Positions 58,393 through 64,000 of a stretch of 64,000 nt of DNA are shown here, one piece after another. The notes under the pieces were generated by a model. That model did no database searches. It was not told the DNA's origin and saw nothing but the letters and a program-made list of their open reading frames with translations. A program made the position numbers and the translations under genes. The stretch is from Lactuca virosa (taxonomy: Eukaryota > Streptophyta > Magnoliopsida > Asterales > Asteraceae), in contig CAKMRJ010001112.1 of assembly GCA_928212115.1 (NCBI GenBank), positions 407,790,159 through 407,854,158 of the forward strand, read 5' to 3'. Within the stretch, counting starts at the first letter, position 1. Every line of letters starts with the position of its first letter.

Positions 58393-59500
58393 CCCATTTG
58401 GATTTGTTCTTTATGAACACACATACATACACACACTTAGTAAGATCCTGAAAAACACGCACATAAGACATCTTTATGAACATCACCCTCTGTCACCACC
58501 AATGTTGCCTCTGCATGTTCATCACAACCTCCCCCATGCTTGTTCATCAACACTACATCATCTCCTTCACATCGCTACTCTTTGAAATGTGAATTAGATC
58601 AACTTTGATTCTAGTAGAAAAGAAGAATAAAGGATTTCGGAGAACTAATAACATAACACACACATACACACACTATCTTCTTGGTTCAACATTGATTTTA
58701 GTTCCGATTCTTGTAACACAATCGAGCTATGGGATGATTTCAGTTTCGATTTCATTTAGTGTTATCGTCTACTTATTTGATTCCCTTAACCCCTCAACCT
58801 AGAAATGATATGAAAACACATTTAAGAAATTGATTTTTCAGAAATTGCTAGTTTTTGGAAACCCATAAACTTTTTTCAGATTTTGAAATAGGTTTTCAAT
58901 TCTAGAAACAAACCCAAAAATTTAATTGTTCTTGAAGAGAAAACCCAGAAAAATGATTGTTCATATATGTGTGTGTTAAGGAGAAAACCCATAAAACCGA
59001 GTGTGTTTATGTGTTTCAGAACAAACCTGGAAAACCGAGTGTGTGATTCAAATTTTATGCATGTATACGTGTTGATGAATAAACAAGAATATGAACAACA
59101 AGAATGGGAACCCATGTGAAATGAATCGATTTCCAAAAAAAAAAAAAACAAATGCATATGTTTTCTTTAATGTATCATTTTTTTTCCCGGAGAGAACTCA
59201 GTTGTGTATTTTCAAGAACAAGAACAACTAATTGTGTGTGTGATCAGGAAATCGAGAGAGAGAGAGAGAGAGAGAGATGGACCCCTTACTTTTAATATTT
59301 ATTAAATAACGTAAAAAATATTACAAAATTGTTAAATAACAAAAATAAATGTTTATAAAAGGTAAAAAGGTTTTTTTTATTTGGACAGGGACAAAAACCG
59401 CAAGAAAACTTGCTGAAAATGACCACTCATCTAGTTTTTTCAAGGTTTTGATGGTTTTCCTAAAGCACGCAAACCACATGGACCATTTTGCAGTTTTTTC
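58156..59500. mobile_element. Non-autonomous Mutator-like element with ~230-bp TIRs
   Basis: Left end GACAAAACTGCAAAAATGGT and complement of right end GAAAAAACTGCAAAATGGTC start imperfect TIRs that extend about 230 bp, to a (CT)n run at 58362-58391 and its mirror (GA)n at 59254-59277. Identical 9-bp duplications TTAAATTTA (58147-58155, 59501-59509) flank it. Long TIRs with a 9-bp duplication define MULEs. The 860-bp interior has no transposase and no recognised gene; short frames there have no domain. Confidence 0.87.
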
Positions 59501-59509
59501 TTAAATTTA

Positions 59510-59673
59510 TTCTTAATGATTTATCTCATTTTTGTTAATTAATAAGCCAATGGAAACACACCACCCTACCCCGGCTATCCCCCCTCCCCCCTCTTAAACC
59601 TTAACATTTATCACACATCTCTCCTACTCTACTCTATTTATATCCTTCTCTTACAGACAATACACTCGTCGTC
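59510..59673. other. Short flank, C-rich
   Basis: Contains a C-rich run near 59565-59592 and ends in TCGTC (59669-59673), the left target duplication of the next element. The same sequence context continues at 62225. Confidence 0.7.
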
Positions 59674-60036
59674 TGTTGGGTAGTTGGTGTCTTTTCCAAC
59701 TCACAAAGCAATAAAAAGGGAAAAGCAAGTGGCAGACAAAGGAATGTGGAACACCTCATTTGGAGGAAAAGCAAAGGAATGCATCCATTCTTTATTTCCT
59801 TAAGCATCGGCTCTTTGCCTATAAATAGAACATTCATCATTCATTTGTAGATGTACCAACTTGTACTGTAATCTTCTAGCAATAATAAAATCTCTAGTTG
59901 CGGCCCGTGGATGTAGGATTTGTACCGAATCCGAACCACGTAATATTCTTGTGTTCTTCTTGCTTTATTTTCTCGTTTCGTTTGTGAGTGTGTGATAGTG
60001 TGTTTCCGCTGCGTGTACCCGGTCCGATTCCTAACA
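59674..60036 (+). repeat. 5' LTR of the young copia derivative
   Basis: TGTTGGGTAGTTG to CTAACA. Has a TATA-like CCTATAAATAG (about 59818-59828) and AATAAAA (about 59882-59890). Confidence 0.95.
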
Positions 60037-60038
60037 AC

Positions 60039-60050
60039 TGGTATCAGAGC
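60039..60050 (+). other. Primer-binding site (iMet type)
   Basis: TGGTATCAGAGC, two bases after the LTR. Confidence 0.95.
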
Positions 60051-60129
60051 CTGGTTAGCGAGGTTTTGGAGGGTACGATCGTTTTTCTGTCACACACGAG
60101 TGTACCTTATTTTTTTTTGTTTGCCCGTA

Positions 60130-61035
60130 ATGGCTGAAGACAAGGTTATAATCGAAGGTTCAATGGTTCTGATTTTAGCTGGTGGAAAATGCAATTAGAA
60201 GCAATGTTATGTCAGAAAGACTTGGACGTGGTACTCGGAGACAAACCGGAGAAAATGGAAAAAGCTGCTGAAGATGCATGGAACTCAAAGGACAAGAAAG
60301 CCAAGGCGGTTATTACATTGTCGTGACGAAGAGCGTTGCTTTCAACATCATGAATGAAACCACGGCGCGTGGTATGATGGAGGCTCTGTCAAATATGTAT
60401 GAGAAACCATCGGCGGCTAACAAGGTGTTCTTGATGAAGGAGCTGTTCACTACAAGGATGAATGAGGAAGGCTCAGTTACGGTTCACATTAACAATCTAA
60501 ATTCAATTCTGTCCAGATTATCATCTGTGGGAATTAAATTTGATAATGAGACTCAAGCTTCGCTGCTACTAGCTTCTCTACCTGATAGCTGGTCCGGAAC
60601 AGTTACTGCTGTTACAAGTTCCGTGGGGACCAGTGGTATGACTTTTGAAGGGGTTAGAGATTTGGTTCTAGGCGAGGATATCAGACGCAAGAATCAAGGT
60701 GGATCTTCCTCTTCTGATTTATTAAATGTCGGAAGAGGTAGAGGGAATAGCAGGAATAGTGGGAGCAGTGGGAGTCGGGGAAAAAGTTCTTCTAGAACTT
60801 TGAAGAATGTGAAATGCTGGAACTGTCAAGAAGTGGGACATGTTAAGAGTCAATGTCCAAAGAAAGAATTGAACATTGCTGATGCTGAGAATTTTTCTGG
60901 GGATGATGCATTGTTACTCAGTATGGAAAGTTCTGTAGACTCTTGGGTCATGGATTCAGGGGCTTCGTTTCACGCCATGGACAACGGGGAAAACGATGGT
61001 GAATCTAAAAGAAGGAGATTTTGGGAAGGTACGGT
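60130..61035 (+). pseudogene. copia gag with zinc knuckle and protease active site (frameshifted)
   Basis: ATG at 60130 (MAEDKVIIEG). The frame shifts near 60160, where the conserved NGSDFSWWKMQLEAMLCQKD lies one base over, and again near 60310-60330 after a TGA. From 60340 it is open to 61045: FNIMNETTARGMMEALSNMY, NKVFLMKELFTTRMNEEGSV, LLLASLPDSWSGTVTAV, a Gly/Ser/Arg linker, knuckle C-WN-C-QEVG-H-VKSQ-C (about 60810-60860), and WVMDSGASFHA with the DSG active site (about 60945-60980). The frame is lost again at about 60985. Gag would package element RNA; here two early frameshifts prevent a full product. Confidence 0.88.
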
Positions 61036-61684
61036 TGGCAAATGACGAGATGCTTCAAGTAACGGGCATAGGAGATATTGATCTGGTTACTTCATTGGGA
61101 ACTACATGGAACCTGAAGAATGTCAGGGTGATTCCGGAGCTGAAAAAGAAATTGTTTATGTTGGTCAGCTGGATAAACAAGGACTGGAAGTAAGGTTTGG
61201 TGGTGGTAAATGGAGGGTGGTCAATGGTAATTCGGTGATTGCTCATGGTATAAAGTGTGGGTCATTGTATATGGTTGAGGTACCTGCTGAGGGAAGTATG
61301 ACCGTCCCTGTTAAGCAAGACAAAATCTGGTTCGCTAAATCTACGGCTAAGAGAGTTCATTTTGCAAACATGAATTCTGGAGCCAATGGGATGTTAGCTG
61401 AACGAGTCGGAAAGTCTAAACCAGTCAGGAGATTCTGTGACAGTGGGAGCACGGGGCGTGTTCCGGGTACAGTTACAAAGAGCCGTTGGGTTTTGAAGAC
61501 TAAGACTGAAAAATTCTCTCCTGTTGGAAGTTTGCTAAGTTTGGAGAGTGTTAGTGGTCCTCGGTGTATCTCTGGATCCGGTGGAGTGTCCAAACCGGTT
61601 GAGACAGAGGATGAGTCGGTGGCGGGATTAGCCACGGCTGAGTTGGAGCTAGTGGGAGCTTCAACTGGCCCTTCTTGTACTTGA
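60996..61684 (+). pseudogene. Protease end, pre-integrase and unique tail of the young copia derivative
   Basis: 60996-61140 reads GDFGKVRLANDEMLQVTGIG and WNLKNVRVIPELKKKL, the protease-to-pre-integrase region. One base later the frame moves to 61106-61684: VGQLDKQGLEVRFGGGKW, VIAHGIKCGSLYMVEVPAEG, then a tail of about 120 residues rich in Ser, Gly, Val and Lys with no integrase motif, ending GASTGPSCT and a TGA. The tail is not a recognised domain. The pre-integrase HHCC Cys/His pattern is not visible. Confidence 0.7.
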
Positions 61685-61839
61685 TGATGAGGGGCTGCGC
61701 AACTAGAGAAAGAGACTAAGTTTAGCTTGTTCTTGGGAACAGGAAGCTTGGAAGACTTGTCTGGTTTAGAGATTACTGAAGTGACTGAGGAATGTTGCTA
61801 GAGTTGGATGGTAGAAAAAGCCTAAGTTGTTCAAAGCCC

Positions 61840-61851
61840 CAAGTGGGAGAT
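61840..61851 (+). other. Polypurine tract of the young copia derivative
   Basis: CAAGTGGGAGAT directly before the 3' LTR. Confidence 0.9.
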
Positions 61852-62219
61852 TGTTGGGTAGTTGGTGTCTTTTCCAACTCACAAAGCAATAAAAAGGGAA
61901 AAGCAAGTGACAGACAAAGGAATGTGGAACACCTCATTTGGAGGAAAAGCAAAGGAATGCATCCATTCTTTATTTCCTTAAGCATCGGCTCTTTGCCTAT
62001 AAATAGAACATTCATCATTCATTTGTAGATGTACCAACTTGTACTGTAATCTTCTAGCAATAATAAAATCTCTAGTTGCGGCCCGTGGATGTAGGATTTG
62101 TACCGAATCCGAACCACGTAATATTCTTGTGTTCTTCTTGCTTTATTTTCTCGTTTCGCTTGTGAGTGTGTGATAGTGTGTTTCCGCTTTCTGGCGTGTA
62201 CCCGGTCCGATTCCTAACA
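61852..62219 (+). repeat. 3' LTR of the young copia derivative
   Basis: Partner of 59674-60036, with an extra TTCTG near 62189 and two substitutions. Followed by TCGTC. Confidence 0.95.
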
Positions 62220-62224
62220 TCGTC

Positions 62225-64000
62225 ACCACCACCGAACAACACATATATCTCTCTCCATTCCCTTCTCCTTGTGCCAAACACCATAGATCTATCTTCCTCA
62301 TGAGTTTTCAGCCCCGTCCCTTCTCTTCACCTCCCCTTTCTCTAATACATTGATGTGTTGCATTACAATAACCACCTCTGACCACAACCCTTCATTACCT
62401 ATAACCCATCCTTCTATCATCGTCTATCATATATTTGTATCCTCTTTTTTCTTTATTATCTTTATAGGGTGTCGATTTATATACAAGTCTGTGCATTCAA
62501 AAACCTAAAACCTTAATAAACAGACTTTGAGGAGGCAGTGGGTTCATGGGAAAGTTTCTAAAGAATGTCATACCAATGATCCCATACTAAATTATAAGGA
62601 TATGATCCTAATTGTTAGCATGATATTTGAGAATCAAAGGGAATTTTGATATATACTTACCAACTATTTATCCATAAATGGATGTGATATTTGGTATGAA
62701 AGAATTAAAAAAGAAACAATAATTCTAGATGTTGGATGTCAAGGTCACTGAAATGACAAAGAAATAGTACTTGTATATAGATCTAAAAACATTACTTACA
62801 AGTAATGGTTAATTTTCCTTGGATTGCTACAAAAATACCATAGCGAAATCTCAAAGAACCCCAAAATCCACGTAGGGATATGAAAGGTGACTTAGAGAAG
62901 AAGTATAAACTAAAGGTTGGTCTGTGTCGATGAAATAAAACCAAAATAAAAACTTTGGTTCAGTTGGAATGAACTTTCAAACACCATTACAGTAGGTTAT
63001 GGAGTTATACTGAGGAAATAAGTAGGTTTAATCATGGATCCGCAGTTAGGTTAGATGTATAGATTGAATGGTAATTGGAGTGGACGGATTCTTCTTAAAG
63101 GGAATTTAGGGTGAGTTAATTTATATAGTTGGTAGGGATGTTAACACTCATATGTATCATATTAGTTGGGCAGTTTGTTGTGGAGAAAATAAGGATACTT
63201 GCAAGTAGTCATTGGAACCTGATGGAAGATATTGTTATGGGTAGTGGATTATACCTTACTATCATATCATATCAACATAATGTACACTCATATAACTATC
63301 TATATTGTTTGTTAGTTATTTTTCTAATTAACATTTTTTTTCCTTTTAACATTGTCTTATAGAAATTTTAAGGGAGTTACTCCATATGTTGATGATCATT
63401 AATGTACCACGTATATTTACTCAAACATTCAAAAGTGATTTTCAGGTGCATGCTACTAAAAAAACCTATTTTGGAGTGATATCAAATCAAGAACTGTATA
63501 TGAATTCGCATTATATATACACCAAACCAATCAATCAATGTGACTGCCCACACACATGTTATGGAAAGGGATCTAAAGACGTGGTCAAATAATTTTTTGA
63601 GTTGGGTACGTATTAGTTGTGATTCTATGGAAAATAGCATCTCATAAAATTTAAGCCGCAAATTAGGAAAGCAAAGAGAATACATTTCATCACTATGCTA
63701 AAATATATACGCATATAAGATTAACAAAATGAATATCAAAGTTCCACATTGGGATGCAAACATTTGTCCCTTGCTTCTAAACAACAGAGAAATTTAACTA
63801 TCACCAAAGGTAAATTTAATGGGTATTATATTTTTGTGAAGTAGGTAAAATAATTAAAAAGATCTTATTTGCAGGAAATTGGTTATGGAAAGTAGTAGTA
63901 AGTAGAATAAACCAATTTGAGATTAGGTCACACGCACATGTGCATCATGAAAAATATATTTTTTTTAGTTCTTACTTAGTCTTGACTTTATATATATATA
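62225..64000. other. Right flank, no recognised gene
   Basis: 62225-62450 continues the C-rich flank seen at 59510. The rest is AT-rich. Small open frames (for example 63129-63362 with a hydrophobic end, and 63386-63592) have no recognisable domain, and no terminal repeat or LTR was found. The window ends in a short (TA)n run. Confidence 0.55.

Larger units (their letters stand above)
59674..62219 (+). mobile_element. Young non-autonomous copia derivative (TR-GAG-like)
   Basis: LTRs 59674-60036 (363 bp) and 61852-62219 (368 bp) differ by two substitutions and a 5-bp indel. Target duplication TCGTC at 59669-59673 and 62220-62224. PBS TGGTATCAGAGC two bases after the LTR; PPT directly before the 3' LTR. 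The interior (1.8 kb) has gag, zinc knuckle, protease start and pre-integrase, then a unique Ser/Gly/Val-rich tail. Integrase catalytic core, RT and RNase H are absent. Such elements must be moved by a relative. The reading frame is already broken although the LTRs are almost identical. Confidence 0.93.

Noticed and set aside
63129..63592. Two short plus-strand ORFs at the right end
   Set aside because: No domain, no codon bias and no promoter or splice context; reported only as part of the unassigned flank.

Overview
The window reads as nuclear DNA of a flowering plant. It is AT-rich, densely packed with nested LTR retrotransposons of both plant superfamilies (Ty1/copia and Ty3/gypsy), and carries one recognisable host gene with a spliceosomal intron. 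The element families (a Sirevirus with an extra downstream ORF, a chromovirus with ~2 kb LTRs) look like those of Asteraceae such as lettuce. That assignment is from memory of the families and is an inference. No bacterial operon, organellar gene, CRISPR array or tRNA gene was found.

Layout, left to right. 1-656: unassigned AT-rich DNA. 662-4811: a complete copia insertion (301-bp LTRs, TSD TTTAT) whose interior is rearranged: its pre-integrase/integrase block lies backwards between protease and reverse transcriptase. About 5.0-7.79 kb: probable Helitron body ending in a clear Helitron 3' terminus. 8.03-8.25 kb: a tRNA-derived SINE. 8.66-8.99 kb: a MITE. 9.07-13.1 kb: the 3' end of a truncated Sirevirus-like element with a large extra ORF. 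13.9-14.7 kb: the only host gene, an MLP/Bet v 1-family gene broken by one extra A.

15.4-40.5 kb is a deep nest. An old gypsy LTR (15389-16142 plus 39550-~40470) received a chromovirus-type gypsy element on the minus strand (16143-39544, ~2 kb LTRs). The left LTR of that element received a 14-kb Sirevirus (17201-31193, minus strand, 595-bp LTRs). Inside the Sirevirus are a foreign LTR (24599-25345) and a 421-bp tandem duplication. The undisrupted right LTR of the gypsy element preserves the empty Sirevirus target site near 38190, which confirms the insertion order.

40.5-57.4 kb is a patchwork of plus-strand copia remnants (a Tork/TNT-like element and two Angela-like elements) interleaved with gypsy LTR pieces. 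58156-59500 is a non-autonomous Mutator-like element with long TIRs and a 9-bp TSD. 59674-62219 is a very young copia-derived element (LTRs differ by two bases and one 5-bp indel) that keeps only gag, protease and pre-integrase sequence. The last 1.8 kb is unassigned.

Almost every coding region is degenerate. The features most worth following up are the related third ORFs in two Sirevirus-like elements, the internally inverted copia, the gag-only young copia, and the self-complementary minisatellites inside three gypsy LTRs.
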